Assembly: GCA_963971535.1 (NCBI GenBank)
Contig: OZ020589.1
Location: 96,794,121-96,858,120, forward strand
DNA from: Notolepis coatsorum
Lineage: Eukaryota; Chordata; Actinopteri; Aulopiformes; Paralepididae
Direction of reading: 5' to 3'
Length of the DNA stretch: 64,000 nucleotides
Positions within the stretch are counted from its first letter, which is position 1; each line of letters starts with the position of its first letter. A model generated the notes under the pieces. The model was not told where the DNA came from, did not search any database, and worked only from the letters and a program-made list of their open reading frames with translations. Position numbers and translations under genes: made by a program. Shown in pieces: positions 1 to 13,531 of the stretch.

Positions 1-417
1 TTCCTCTTACCTGTGGCCGATGAGTCTGGAGAAAAAAAGATTCCAATTATTTGATTTTGATCTGCTAGATCCATTTTCCGTTTGTACGACGCAATAAACG
101 CCGAAAGCATATTGATTCTTGCGTCTCGAAAGCGATCCAATGCACTCGAGTGTTTGTCTGGATCCCCATAACAAGATAGCTCTGCCGGAACATTTTTCCC
201 GATGCACAGAGCGCCACATCCGGTTTAGAGTGGAGTGCAACTCGCCCGAAATCCACCAGGCGTCGGTATTGAGGCGTTGCAATATCAGACAAGAGTCCAG
301 AGGCTCCCACAGCCTTGCTGGATGAATTATGAATGCCAATAGCAAATAAAGGAAATAACGATCATAAAAACGAGTAAACTCGTTGTTGGCGTTATTAGAT
401 TGGCGGGCAATAACGAG
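1..417. other. unassigned sequence
   Basis: Open frames on the minus strand match no family I know, and no repeat ends are visible. I see nothing that can be supported. Confidence 0.3.
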
Positions 418-790
418 TAGGGATGGGTACCGAATTCGGTACTTTTGAGGTGCACCGAACCGAAACACGTCGGTACTACCGAGTATCGAATCAAGTGAGA
501 AACAAAAAAAATAAAAAATAAAAAATATTTTTTTTTTAACTTTTTTCTTTTCATGTCAACGTTCACACGCACAATATATGCTTACCTAGGATTTGACTTG
601 ATTCAACAACAAAGCAGCCGAAAAACTGTCGAAATTGTAGTTATTTGAAGTTTGGATTTCTTTTTTTTTACGACTGAGGTAGGTAAATTAAATTTCTTGA
701 GACTAAAGTACCGAAAAAAGGTACCGTTGGGTACCAGTATCGATTCACAGGTACCGGTACCGGTTCAAATGTGAAAGGTACCCATCCCTA
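418..790. mobile_element. hAT MITE (TAGGGATGGG termini)
   Basis: The termini are TAGGGATGGGTACC and GGTACCCATCCCTA in inverted orientation, flanked by an exact 8-bp duplication ATAACGAG (410-417 and 791-798). Repeated GGTACC-type subterminal motifs and the lack of a transposase mark a non-autonomous hAT element. Confidence 0.88.
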
Positions 791-798
791 ATAACGAG

Positions 799-1499
799 TA
801 AACTCGTTCTTGGCAAGGAATGTGTTAAAGACCGAAATTAACGTCACGTTAGCATAAGCTAACAAGCTAAACCCTGATCAGAGCCATAGACAGAGAGAAC
901 AGCAGAGTGGGGACTGGGGAAAGGGCAGGCATTCTCCCTTTCTGTGTGTGTGTGTTTGGAAAGATCAGATGAAGTCAGATGAGTATATTATATTGATATT
1001 AAATGTACTGAGGGTGGACAGATAATGTTGATATTTAAACATAAAAAATACAATACATAATAAATGTATTCATGATCATCATGCAACATAAAACAATTGT
1101 AGGAACGGTTTGGGAGAGGAAGGGGTTTTAGGTTGCGTGTTGTGAGTTCCAAAAAATTTTACTTAAAGTTTAAAGCTCAATATATCAAAACGTGGCACTT
1201 TATAGTGAACAGGAGGTCTATTTGTATTAAAAACAATAGATTGTTTTTCATTTAAATGTCTGGAAGAGCTCAAAAATAAAAATATATTTTTCCGTTGCCT
1301 TTTTTGAGTTGATCTAAAATTTTTACCGATTGTGTTAAATGGGCATATAATATCATCGATCGCAGGCACCCGAATCGAATCGTATCGTGGCAGACTATGA
1401 TATCGGCAAATATCGTATCGTTGTCCAAAGAATCTATATCGTATCGTGATGAAACTGGTGATTCCCACCCCTACCTATGAGCAATGCAGGGCTCCACAC
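799..1499. repeat. repeat related to 5740-6120, plus a truncated hAT end
   Basis: 820-1060 (TTAGCATAAGCTAACAAGCT, the CTCTCCCTTTCT-like run, TGGAAAGA) matches the interior of the hAT element at 5496-6360. 1343-1475 carries repeated CGTATCG motifs and ends CCCACCCCTA, the inverted form of a TAGGGGTGGG hAT terminus whose partner end is missing. No gene. Confidence 0.55.
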
Positions 1500-1836
1500 T
1501 AGGGTTGGGCATCGTTTGGATTTGAACGATTCCGGTTCCGATTCTCGATTCAGATTCTTTGAGGTGCAGGTCAAAACAGGTCACAGCTTATTTCGCAGGA
1601 CTTATTATTATTATTATTTTTTTTCTTTCATTTTTCTCATACTATTCACATTGTCAGTTGACTTGATACAGTTTAATTTGGTTGCTGTACTGTAGGGTAT
1701 TAATTAACAAAGTAAAAGACTTTTTTTAATTTAATTTATTTTATCGAAATTAAGAATCGAAACGCAAATATGTTACTATAGAACCGGAAGTTGGGAACCG
1801 GTTCCTATTAGAACCGGTTCTCGGTGCCCAACCCTA
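1500..1836. mobile_element. hAT MITE (TAGGGTTGGGC termini)
   Basis: The inverted termini TAGGGTTGGGCA and TGCCCAACCCTA are flanked by an exact 8-bp duplication CTCCACAC (1492-1499 and 1837-1844). The interior holds CCGGTTC palindromes and no coding frame. Confidence 0.9.
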
Positions 1837-1844
1837 CTCCACAC

Positions 1845-2769
1845 TAACCACCATGCTACCAACCTTCTCAGTTCGTCTCACAAGCACATGATTTGGTTGC
1901 ACACTTTTCTTTTGGTACAGCATGTGAGCTTGTATGCTAATGAATAGTTATTTTAGTTTGCATAGCCTATTTTTGCATTGATGACTGACTGTGACTTGAG
2001 ACTAGATATTTGCACAAATATTTGTATTTGAATATTAAGTTTCTCTGCCACAAGCAGTGGCTGACACAATAGGTTTTCTATTATATAATTGAATAATGTC
2101 GACATAAAATAACATGTTGACCCGTAAAAAAAAAATTGCATCTCTTGTATCATATAACCGGAGTACCGCACATAACCCACAGTCCACACTCTCGATTTGC
2201 ACTGTTCCCTCTGCCTCCGAGAGCCCAGGGGGACCTTCCGTCACTCAGCTCCAAGACAATGTCTGCACCAAACTTCTTACAGTATGTACAGATTTAAATT
2301 GTGAAGTTCAGTGGTTCTCAATATTTTTTGGGTCAATGCCCGTATCTGCCGTCGATGTTCCATAATGCTCAACCCCCTACATCCAATGGGAATTACATTG
2401 TCTGCTCTCAATTACGGTTATTTTCTGTTTATAATGGGTATCTATGAAATTCTCAGCCATTAATGTTTCTATTTGGCTCAGTTTGTTGGGTCAATTAAGT
2501 CTGTCAGTGTTGTGTGTCAAATTAAGGCTTCTAACCCAATAAAACCTTCATTATTATAATGTTTTTTTCTGGATTCAGATTTTTGCTAATCTCACGTATA
2601 TAAGTACGTATAAACTGAACAATCGAAAAAGTAGACCTTTTCTTTGCTAAAAAGTGACCCCACCCAGTCACCCACCCGTTTCTGAAGTGGGATTTTGATG
2701 GTGCTCACTGCCCCCCAACACTCCCTGGTAACGCCCCCGTTTAGAAACCCTGATTGTTGTACTTTAGCT
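1845..2769. other. mostly unassigned; possible hAT-like MITE at 2313-2752
   Basis: CAGTGGTTCTCAA at 2313 and TTTAGAAACCCTG ending at 2752 look like weak hAT-Charlie-type inverted ends. The flanking 8 bp do not match, so the call is uncertain. The rest shows no gene. Confidence 0.35.
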
Positions 2770-3891
<1,122 letters not shown>

Positions 3892-3899
3892 CTTTAGCC

Positions 3900-5150
3900 A
3901 TTGATAGGAAGAATGAAAAAAGAAGGTTGCCAAGCAGAACTCATCTGTTCTGTTTCAGGGTCTGTCTCAGGCTATGGTTAGACTAGTGTATTCCTGGCGT
4001 TTTTTTTATACGTTTTTGACGACGTATGATGTCCTATCTACACAGAAACGCGTTTTTTGGCGTTTTTTTGTGGATACGGCTGAAACGCAAAATTGTGTTT
4101 GCATTTGGAGATACGCAAAAAAAACGAGTCGACAACAGCGTGTAGTCAGCACGCTAGCCGTTGTTGCGAAAACGCCCATGCGCAGTAGATACCATCTGCG
4201 TGCCCTTCCGGTGACAATGACAACAGTGTGTGTGTTTGGGACAGAGCTCCGTGTCCCAAATAGCTTCAGCTACCATGTGTTGTCAAGTTATTGTTATAAG
4301 GACCCCAGTCCAAGCTACAACAGTCTGCATTCCCCTAACAATTGTTTGTATTGAGCCGTATTGTATTGTACCCATATGCAATATGTTAAATAAAGTTTAC
4401 ATCCATTCATTCTGCTAGCATTACCGATTGCAAGAGCAGCTGGCTAACGTGAGCTATCAGGATTCAGACCCTGTTAGCTCAGAGTTCCTCTTTCAACTTA
4501 ACAAGCATTAAACAAAATGGCCCAGTCATCTATTCACCTTTGTTTAATACACACAGCGTTGTCTCTAATGTTATCTAACTACTGATAGCTCGCGATATCA
4601 TCAGTTTTGTTGCTGGCTAAGTAGCGTGAGCTAACGTTAGCTTCTAGCCACAATGCTATATTGTTATAATGGCATACTCCATTGACGTTAGCATGCAGCT
4701 AACAATGCTACCGAGCGTTTTTTAGACTAAAACTATCCGCTCTTGGTGGTCACTTGTGTTGATGTTAGTTTTGTTTCATCAACAAATGACAAGCAGAACA
4801 CACAGTGAATGTATCCGTTTTGTTTATTGCACTTTTATTAGGCTTTGCTGGAAAATTATTGCTGCATTGAGTAAACAAGATGGTGGCGCGGCATAGGCTG
4901 CCTTATTGACATTTTCTTTGGTGGAGCTTCCACCAGGAAGTGTATTGGCACATTCGTTCTGATTGGTTGAAATTGCCTTCATGTTTGCCACCTACTGCCA
5001 CCTACTGCTTTGGCAGTGTACTACATCAGTGTGCTTGGCTGACAAAAATGAAAAAAAAACGAAAGTGTGACTCGAGGCGCATGACGTCGCGGCGATACGC
5101 GGCGATGCGTATAAGAAAACAATACGAAGATGATACGAAAGGTGTAACCT
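3900..5150. other. unassigned stretch with a degenerate LINE tail at 4290-4412
   Basis: 4290-4412 matches the LINE 3' end seen at 27840-28012 and 41335-41475 (CCCCTAACAATTG, TATTGAGCCGTA, GTTAAATAAAGTTT, then a CATT run). The remainder is rich in GTTAGC words but contains no coding frame I can support. Confidence 0.5.
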
Positions 5151-5151
5151 C

Positions 5152-5452
5152 AGCCTCAGTCTCCTCACTCATCTGTCTCCTCACTCATCTGTCCCTGTCT
5201 CCTCACTCATCCGTCTTGCTTCAGGGTCTGTCCCCGTCTCCTCACTCATCTGTCCCTGTGTCCTCACTCATCTGTCCCAGTCTCCTCACTCGTCTGTCCC
5301 TGTGTCCTCACTCAGCTGTCCATGTCCTCACTCAGCTGTCCCTGTGTCCTCAGACTCCTCACTCATCTGTCCCTGTGTCCTCACTCATCTGTCCCGTTTC
5401 AGGGTTTGTCCCTGTGTCCTCACTCATCTGTCTCCTCACTCATCTGTTCCGT
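5152..5452. repeat. minisatellite, about 20-bp units (CCTCACTCATCTGTCCCTGT)
   Basis: About a dozen imperfect units vary in length as single words are gained or lost. The long forward frames here arise from the repeat. Confidence 0.9.
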
Positions 5453-5495
5453 TTCAGTATCTGAATTCTGTCTCTCTTTCATCTGTACCCTTAGA

Positions 5496-6360
5496 CAGGG
5501 AACAAAATAAGTACCAGCCAACCGCCAATGGCTGGTAAAAAATCTGCCTGGCTGGTCGTTTTTAAAATCTACCAGCCAAATGGCTGGTAAGTCAAAAAGT
5601 TAAGTTTGTTCCCTGAGAGCAGAGCTACACAGCAGTGCGCCTATTTTGCGAGCCGAAATAAGTCTGTGGTTTTTTCTTCTTCTCACAACGAGTCAAATGC
5701 ATCTAACATGCATTGCATCGTCGCCATTCCTTTATGCCCACATCGCCCGAAATGAACGTTATGTTAGCGTAAGCTAACAAGCTAATCCTGATCAGCGGCA
5801 GAGCCATAGAGAACAGCAGACAGTGTGGTCTGGGGAAAGGGAAATGGGGGGGGGGGGGGGGCACTCTCCCTTTCTCTGTGTGTGTGCGTGCGTTTGGAAA
5901 GACGATGAAGTCACTAGTCAGGACTCAGGAGAGGAGTATATTGTAGTAAACTGAGGATTACTGAGGATGCACAGATAATGTTGATATTCAAATATAAAAA
6001 GGTTTCGAGAGGAGTGGAAGTTTGAAGACAGACTAGACTACAATATGATGCGGGGTGGTGAGTTGAAACAGTGTGTGTGTCCCCGACCCCACTTCTATGT
6101 TTCAATAAATTATTTGCATTTAAAACTATTAACGCTGACTCATTCCTTCAGTCCACTCAAAATTATGCTAATATTCCTTATGTTGTTTATGATATTAATT
6201 GAAAATAGCATATGAGAGTATTATATAGTAATAATAACACATGGCGATATACTAAAAAGCAATTTTAAATTTTTGGCTGGTAAAAAATCTGCCTGGCTGG
6301 TAGTTTTTAAAATCTACCAGCCAAATGGCTGGTAAGTCAAAAAGTTAATTTTGTTCCCTG
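5496..6360. mobile_element. hAT non-autonomous element with duplicated end
   Basis: The termini CAGGGAACAAAAT and ATTTTGTTCCCTG are flanked by an exact 8-bp duplication CCCTTAGA (5488-5495 and 6361-6368). The left 5531-5617 segment repeats the right 6274-6360 segment in direct orientation, including a terminal GTTCCCTG. The left end alone therefore resembles a complete 122-bp mini-element. There is no transposase; the interior resembles 820-1060. Confidence 0.88.
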
Positions 6361-6368
6361 CCCTTAGA

Positions 6369-7249
6369 ACTTGGAAGTGCGACCTAAAGGAAATTAATTT
6401 ACACATCCAAGTAAAGAAAGGTGCGTTTTGCTTTCCACATGGTGGCTGTTCTGCTTGTTGTCCGTTTAGAAGTGCGTGTGAGACTGCTGGTCGTGCAGCA
6501 GGTGAGGTGAAATGAGTTCCGTCCTTCACTTTAGAGAACGTACCGTGCACTGGCACACATTTTAATTGTTACTTATAATTATACTATATTCTATTGTGCT
6601 TGTATTCTATTGTGCTTCATTTAGTTTATATCCCATTAAATTGTATTCAACCTCTTTATCTTACAGTTGTAAAACCCTGGCCTACTTTTTTCATTTCATA
6701 ATTATATTCTATTGTGCTCCTATCTTAATTTAGTTCATATTTCATTTTATTCCACTTTTTTTATTGTCTGTCCGTTAATGTCGCACCGAAAACGACCAAA
6801 TCTAATTATGTGCATGTGAAAACTACTTGGCAATAAAGACCCTTCTGATTCTGATTCTTCTGTGAACGCGACCACGTGGAATTTTAACTCACACGCTCAA
6901 AAAAAGTGTTGCAACGTGGAGCCCTGCAACATCTAATCCAGATCAGGTCCTTTGCGAGATTAGCCGCAGACAGATGCAACCGATCGCATAATCCCCCCCA
7001 GGCTTCGCCCCTGGAGTAGTTGGGAGATAATTACAGGCTATAATGATTGAAATGATCAAAGCTCCATCCTCCGCAGGGGTCAGTCAGCTGATCCAGGATC
7101 AGCAGTATCACTCTTTACTTTTATATATTAATTTATTACATCCGGTAGGCTTAAAACATGCCATTCTGAACTATGTTTGTTTGCATTTGATTGACTTGCT
7201 TCATCATCATTCATAGTGTACAGTACAGAGTAGACCCTCACCTGCACCT
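6369..7249. other. LINE-tail-like segment and unassigned DNA
   Basis: 6560-6865 is AT-rich and ends TGGCAATAAAGACC followed by repeated TTCTGA, a tail form common for fish LINEs. 6870-7249 shows no gene or clear repeat. Confidence 0.45.
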
Positions 7250-7550
7250 TGCGTATACCGTTTACTTTTACTGAGTCGTAGTATATATATATATTCAGAT
7301 TTTTTTTGTCCATTGTCAATAATTTATTTTATTGTAACGTATATAATATAACCAATAGGGTATACAGACCCCCATCTGCACCTTTGTTTACACCGTTTAT
7401 TTGCTCTCATATTTTTATATTCAGATCCAATTTCATTGCCTAAATGTATGTATTTCTACTATTACCCTGCCCATACCTCCCCCATACTGCTATGATATCT
7501 GAATTTCCCCAAGGGGATCAATAAAGGAATATCTTACTCTTATGTATAGC
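7250..7550 (+). repeat. LINE/SINE 3'-end family with GGGGATCAATAAAGGAATATC tail, copy 1
   Basis: The stretch from TATACCGTTTACTTTTA through TACAGACC, CTGCACCTTTGTTTACAC and TTTCCCCAAGGGGATCAATA recurs at 12280-12462, 13593-14045 and 51290-51565. The CCCC/GGGG hairpin just before a short tail is typical of CR1/L2-like 3' ends. Confidence 0.65.
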
Positions 7551-8479
7551 AGTTTCTGTATAAAAGTAGTTTTTTTTGTATTAGTTTTGTTAAACATTAT
7601 GAAACAAGTAATATTTAGTGTTGAGGTTTTATAACATGGTTTCATATATAAGACCTTTCTTTAATATTGTGAGAATGGACTCCCCAATGAACTCAGCGAG
7701 TGTGCACAGTGAAGCTCCTTCTTTTACATCTATTTTGGTCATAGCTATAGAAGGTATCTGCATTTAGTTGATTTGTCACTTTAAACATTGTTATATGTTA
7801 TATAAACCTAACCTACCTTAACCTCACCGTTTATAAAATGTAACAATTACCTTAATATCAGTTGTATAAAAATATATAATATATTTAAATACTTTACCCA
7901 CGCCCACCGTGACCTTTAATAGATATTAAAAAAAAAGTGCGTTTATCGATTCCCGAAATTATGGTTTTCAACTCAATGAAAACACCTTCTAGTCAACATG
8001 TTGTTTTGCCATGATGACAAATCTATCTGATCCACGATCGACCTCTTGCTCTGCTGAAGAAAGCTGTGATTGTGTTGGTCCCTTGAACCTGGTTTGGATT
8101 AGTCAGTCAGATCATGCTAGTTTGAATTTGCCTTCACGTTATCTCTGATCGACTTGTCAGGTTCACTCAAACCAGGGTTGAAAAACGAATTTTCGCTTTT
8201 CCTTTAGCCTGCTTTGTGGAACAACAGCCATCCGGGGACCCATATGGTCCAAACTGACTGGAGTTGAGTAGAGTTCTCTCACAGCCAGCTGGCTCAGCTG
8301 GGGGCACAAGCCACCAGGTCTGGTTTCAACTCTGCCAAGGAGTTGTCGTGGGGGTCTCGGTCGGGCCACCAAATATTTACCAGTCATAAGTTATTTGAAT
8401 AAGTCTTGTTATCCTTCATTCCAACAGCCATCACTGAGCACAGAGTGACAGTACACACTCTGGTAATCTTCCTGGACTT
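7551..8479. other. unassigned sequence
   Basis: AT-rich, with no coding frame I recognise. The minus-strand frame at 8163-8387 has no family resemblance that I can support. Confidence 0.3.
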
Positions 8480-8706
8480 TTACCTCGACACTTACATTTG
8501 TTCTACATGTATTACTGTACATTGCTGTATGTTTTTGGTTGTATAATGTTTTTGGTTGTATAATTTAGAATGTATACATATTTTAGAATGTATATCCCAG
8601 ACTATTTTTCATTCTTATTTGTGATTTTGACAAACCTAATGTTTATTGTAAGCGATCTGTAGTGTTGAATTCCCCTGGGGATCAATAAAGTACTTCTATT
8701 CTATTC
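8480..8706 (+). repeat. LINE-like 3' end (GGGGATCAATAAAGTAC tail)
   Basis: The stretch ends CCCCTGGGGATCAATAAAGT followed by TTCTATTCTATT, a relative of the tail family at 7250-7550. It is short and 5'-truncated. Confidence 0.5.
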
Positions 8707-9245
8707 CATCGGTGTTGGAAATGCAAAGGAGTCGCCGAGATCAGTGCAACACACAAGACATCATCTTATCAACAGGTAGACTAGACATTTACATTGTTGG
8801 CCGCAGTGTGAAATCAAACACCGCGGTAAATGGCAACATGTTTTTGAGTTGCGACTCTACTCGTCGACATCCCCACAAACAATAAAGGAGTCAGTTTGGC
8901 TTGTATCGTTGTCCTTTTGTCTCCATGCATCATCATGCAGACATGCAGGACAGCTGCAAAAATGCACGGAGCGTTTTCCATTAGGAGCACAAGACAATGA
9001 GTAACAGAACACCGCTAACAGTCCCCAGCGTCCCAACAACATGGGCTCTTTGAGCAGAGGAAAACGTGAACACATTCGGTAGTGTAGATGCATCAATAAC
9101 TATCCTAAAGTTCTATCATCCCAGGTTAATCTGATTCTAAATCGACTCAATCTCAGTTTGTGGAACGAGATACAACTAGGTTGCATTGACGGGCAGTCAT
9201 AATAATCAACTCCGCGCATGGATTCAGAATGAAAATGAATGTTAC
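8707..9245. other. unassigned sequence
   Basis: No repeat ends, no recognisable coding. It would be intron if the candidate exon at 9246-9351 is real. Confidence 0.3.
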
Positions 9246-9351
9246 CTTCGGAGAGGAGCAGGGAGATGATCACAGTGAACATGGCTGGAAATGCTCCTCG
9301 CGTGTCCGTCTTTACCAGGACTAAATGTATCCCCGTGCGCTGGTTCTCCAT
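9246..9351 (-). CDS. candidate first coding exon of an unidentified gene
   Basis: On the minus strand an open frame starts MENQRTGIHLVL and contains MFTVIISLLLSEG, ending at a GAAG|GTAAC donor. The ATG at 9282 has a good Kozak context (CCAGCCATG) and begins a short hydrophobic run like a signal-peptide start. The flanking 9350-9750 region is richer in CpG than its surroundings and not obviously repetitive, as expected of a promoter or 5' UTR. No later exon was recognised at lower coordinates, so the gene could continue left of the window or the call could be wrong. Confidence 0.3.
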
Positions 9352-9900
9352 GTATGGACGGCAGCTATAGTTCCAAGTTATTCAAAAAGAGTGATCAGAC
9401 CATTTATGCAAGCGAACAATACCCCAAAACAGGGGGTTACTCGACGCAAAGGGGGAAATGCTGTCGGCTTTCCTTCCTTGGCCCGAGAGAGGGGAACGAG
9501 CGCTTTTGTTTAGAACTTGCGCTGCGATTCCACTCTCGTCAACCAAACGCTTTATCGCTCCGGCCTCATAAATACTAGTAAGTAATGTCGATGGAATGCG
9601 TTCTCCGAGCAGCACATTCAACTAAAACAACCACTATCCGCCACAGCCGAACACGCGAAACTATTGAATGAAAAGCAACCTCGATGTTCTTGGTCGGGAA
9701 CACTTTGTGGAGAAGCTTCCGGTGTGGTGTGGAGGGTATGGGAGGGAGGGTCGGGGGTACAATAAAGGTTTTAGAATGTGCCCTGCGTGGATCCAGGTTA
9801 GAAGTGGAGGGCTCGTTTCTTCTCTACACGAGCCAATGCACTTTCCATCCAAATACAAATGCACATAATCTCGCATAGGCTAGAGAGGTCCAACATTTAT
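9352..9900. promoter_or_regulatory. CpG-containing non-repetitive stretch, possible 5' UTR/promoter
   Basis: This stretch lies upstream (minus-strand sense) of the candidate first exon. It has more CG dinucleotides than neighbouring DNA and no recognisable repeat. The promoter role is an inference from position and composition. Confidence 0.25.
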
Positions 9901-11054
9901 AACCATGCCCCAACACCAGTTTTCAATTAAACTTTATTATAGTATTTGATATGACAATCTCTCTAAACAGTATGTTGAAATATAATTTGAAATTGAAAAT
10001 GCACAGAACGTTTTCATAAATGTACACAGACAATATCTACCACAGGCACCCACACATCACAAAGTGTTGTGTAATTGTCTCACATAAACTTTTCCTTTAC
10101 AAAAATATGAAGTAGGCAGCTAACTGCCAGACTTTCAAGAGAGTATAGTAATAGTTTAAAATTACATTTCCTCACAGCCTAAAACAAACGTTAAGGAGAG
10201 ACGGATAAGGATTATGCAATCATCTCTCATCAAATGATCCTACGATCTGCAAACAGTAAATATGAAATGTATGCCTCGCGACAATCAACATCTTCAGTAA
10301 CTGGTCCCCAAAGTTCAGGAATTTTACTTAAAATCAAAACATTCAACACTAATAAACCAATGATAAATAGACCATTATGTTTCAGCTCCATCTAGTGGCA
10401 GAATGATTCTGGTTTCATTCTGACACCCATTTGTTGTGGCAGAGTAAGAAACACATTTGTTTATATTTACAGGGTGCTGTAAACCTAGAAAGTAACTCAG
10501 TTTGAGGTTTGCAGTGCACCACCTATAGACATTAGTAATAGTACTTTGGGGGTTTACCAGTTTCATGTATAAAAGCCTCACTAGTCACTAGTATCAGAAT
10601 TTAAAAAGAAAAGAAAAGAAAAACTTTTAGCACATTTCCCAACAGAACTATACATATTCCTTGCAGCTGTTGTGCTTATACAAAATTGTAACATCGAGCT
10701 GAAAAGGGGGAAAAAACACCACCATACAAAAATAAAATCACTCTCCCTTAATAAAACCACAATTGTCCTTGTGGCATTTCATTAGTCTTCATATAAATAC
10801 AACCTGCTTATTTGTACCCTCAAAACAGTTATGATAGAATCAAATGCCCCCAAAATTGTCTCAGTAGTTCCCTCCATGCATTAATGTACACAGTGAGTCA
10901 GAACTTGTATGTTTAGATAATGCATGACGTGACCCTAGTTATATATTACATGAATAGTATATTACATGAATACAACTACTATAATAACAACAACAACAAC
11001 AACAAACATTCATACTATCCGACAATTTAAAATGTTTAGGAATCAACTGGGGTG
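9901..11054 (-). other. AT-rich non-repetitive stretch, 3'-UTR-like
   Basis: There is no coding frame. A minus-strand AATAAA at 9933-9938 lies in unique-looking sequence, so this may be a 3' UTR of a gene on the minus strand. An (AAC)n run lies near 10990. No coding exon that would own it was found. Confidence 0.2.
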
Positions 11055-11226
11055 TACTTGGTGTGGAGAAACATTATCAATCATGAATTGAAAATGGGGG
11101 ACCCTGATGTAAACAAGACAAACGTCTTTCTCTGGTCTGCATCCCCTTAACAATTGTGTATTGAGCCGTACTGTATTGTACCCATTCTGCAATCTGTTAA
11201 ATAAAGTTTTCATTCATTCATGCATC
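11055..11226 (+). repeat. LINE 3' end, CATT-tailed family
   Basis: GGGGGACCCTGATG, TCTGCATCCCCTTAACAATTG and AATAAAGTTTTCATTCATTC match the 3' UTR of the LINE copies at 26-28, 32-34 and 40-41 kb. Only the last 170 bp inserted. Confidence 0.85.
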
Positions 11227-12279
11227 AATGGTGCAGGCAGAAGTACTGTAGGCCTATGTATAGAGCATGTTCTCTCCATTTTTCTACACTAAAGACTGCG
11301 TTTGGATTATTCCTCCTCCTCCAACTAACTCATACATATATCAATATCAACACTGAGTGAGATCAAGGAGCTCTAGAGGTTCTCTCAACTGGCTTTGTAA
11401 TTGTAGCCCGTTTGACCTTGTTAGTGTTGCGACGCAATTGAGCTATCCCAAATTCCGCCCTCTTTTAGCTTGCCTGGGGAAAGCGAAGCTTGTGATAGGA
11501 CGAAGAAAACAGTTGTGATTGGAGGGTCAAGAGGGTGGAGTTTGAGATGGGTCAATTCATATATTAACCAAGTCATTTCTTTTATGAGAAAAAGAGGGCG
11601 GAGGTTGACATAGGTGAATTAAGATATTAATTATGAGAAAAAATTGCTAATGCTGGCCGTACAGCAATACACTCAACTGTCCAAAACATTAGGAATGGTA
11701 GTCCTAGTATTGTATACACCCCGTTACACAATCCCATGTCTCAAAAAATCTATCTTTAGATGGTCTCCTTCTCACTATCCTGCCATTCATGACAAAGTGG
11801 ATTTAATAAGTAAAGTCAATATGAGACTGTGGTTTTTACCTAGTCAGCGTACAGTATGCAACCTCTACCAGGGTTGAGGGTTCTAATGAAAGCATGGAAA
11901 CCCTGTTGACCTTCTGACAGAATGGGGTGGGGTGTGTATGGAAAACTGCAACTCCTCCAGTAAATCTACTTCTTGCATGGGGCACTTATTCCTAACATAC
12001 AGTCTTGCCAGCGAAGGGGGCAATGCGGCCTGAAAAAATAAATAACGTCCTCCAGTAGTTTAAATGAAGCTCCAAACTGACAGCGTTCAGCAGCAAACAG
12101 ACCACGCGTTGGCATTCTGGTTCTATTCCAGCGACATTTCACTGGTGTTTTGCCTCCAAACTGTGGCTATTTGAAGACGTCTACATTTGATGGATTTTTG
12201 AGACCAGTACTTCAACCCAAAGTAAATTAACCTGTATGCTGCAGGTTAAGTCTAGTCTAGTGGTCATAGTAACTTGTTG
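11227..12279. other. unassigned sequence
   Basis: No gene and no repeat boundary are recognisable; the short forward frame at 11644 has no supporting evidence. Confidence 0.3.
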
Positions 12280-12462
12280 GTTATAGCCGATAGGGCATAC
12301 AGATCCTCAGCTGCACCTTTGTTTACACAGTTTCTTTTTCTCATATTTCTATATTCAGATTTAATTATATTGTTTACACTGTTTCTTTTTCTCATATTTC
12401 TATATTCATATTTAATTGTATTGCCTATATTTTAATAAGGGATCAATAAAGGAATATCTTAT
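12280..12462 (+). repeat. GGGATCAATAAAGGAATATC-tailed repeat, copy 2
   Basis: It matches 7370-7550, with an internal near-duplication of TTTACAC(A/T)GTTTCTTTTTC. Confidence 0.6.
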
Positions 12463-13213
12463 AGTTAATTGTGCAAATGAGAGAATACTGTAGGTACAGT
12501 TGTATAAATTACTTGGCCTATACGATTTGCCTACATTATGACAGAGTGTTATGTGTGGGGGATGTTTGTGCCCTGATCAGGTGTTCCTAGTGTGATGTGT
12601 TATGTCTAGCTGTAGTTCCCTGTCCTGGTCTTGTAGTCCTTGTCGTTTCCCTCCCAGGTGTACCCATTTGTAATCAACCCAGGTGTCTCGTCTCGTCATT
12701 CCCTCATGTATAACTGTTCTTCCCCTGTGTCTGTTGCTGATCCTGTTTGTACCGTCCTGTGTTTTGTTTGTTCGGTTATGGTATGTTACCCTTTCGTTAC
12801 AAAACCATGGTAATTATAAATTAAATATCTTTTGTTTGGTTACTGTCTCCTCATTATGTTACATTGACAAAGACAACGAGCACTCCTTCAGTCAATGGTA
12901 ACGTAATACAGATATTCCTCTAACTACAGCTGTGTCTCAGAAGTCACCTAGCAAAACCCAATAGATCTATGTTGTAGGTGCGGTCAAAAACGTAGACATC
13001 CCTCTGTAGACATGGACGCTTCTAAATGTCAATCACAGTGCACAGCAAATCAACATTACAGCTGGAATCCAGTGGAAACAATTAATCACAGAAGTGCGAT
13101 GTAATTTGGGCCTGGTATTGTGAGACTGTGAGAAATCAACTAATGCTATATTTTTGCCAGACACTGAGGGCCGGCCTACAATAGCGAAGGTCCCTAACTA
13201 ACTGACTGACAAC
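12463..13213. other. unassigned sequence
   Basis: No supported gene or repeat before the SINE target site. Confidence 0.3.
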
Positions 13214-13231
13214 TAAATGAGTCTGACTCTT

Positions 13232-13531
13232 TTTTTTTTTTTTATCCACTTTTTCTCCCAATTTCTATATTTTCTCCCATCCCAATTTTCAAATCATCCA
13301 ATTCAACCCTCCCCTGTCACGGACGCTGTTTATTGCCTCCCACAAGCCGGCTGCAATGTGGACTAAGTCATACATAGCACGAGTCCCCTCCGGTACTTGA
13401 GGTAACAGCAGTCGCATCTTTTCACCTGCGCAGCTCGATCTCTCAGTGGCGAGGAGTAACGCGTGGGAGGCGTCTCAGCGTCTCCAGTATTCGTGGTGAG
13501 CGCCTTGCCCACTACGCCACGTAGCCGCCCA
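13232..13531 (-). mobile_element. tRNA-derived SINE, minus strand
   Basis: Reading the minus strand, the element begins GGGCGGCTACGTGGCGTAGTGG, with a box A-like TGGCGTAGTGG. It ends ATTGGGATGGGAGAAAAT and a poly(A)-type tail. The 18-bp target duplication TAAATGAGTCTGACTCTT lies at 13214-13231 and 13532-13549. The 3' body matches the SINE inside L1 at 23096-23590. Confidence 0.85.

Noticed and set aside
2313-2752. A firm hAT MITE call
   Set aside because: The ends look weakly inverted, but the flanking 8 bp do not match, so it was left as a possibility only.
4940-5538. Ser/Leu-rich forward frames
   Set aside because: They run through the CCTCACTCATCTGTCCC minisatellite and are repeat artefacts.
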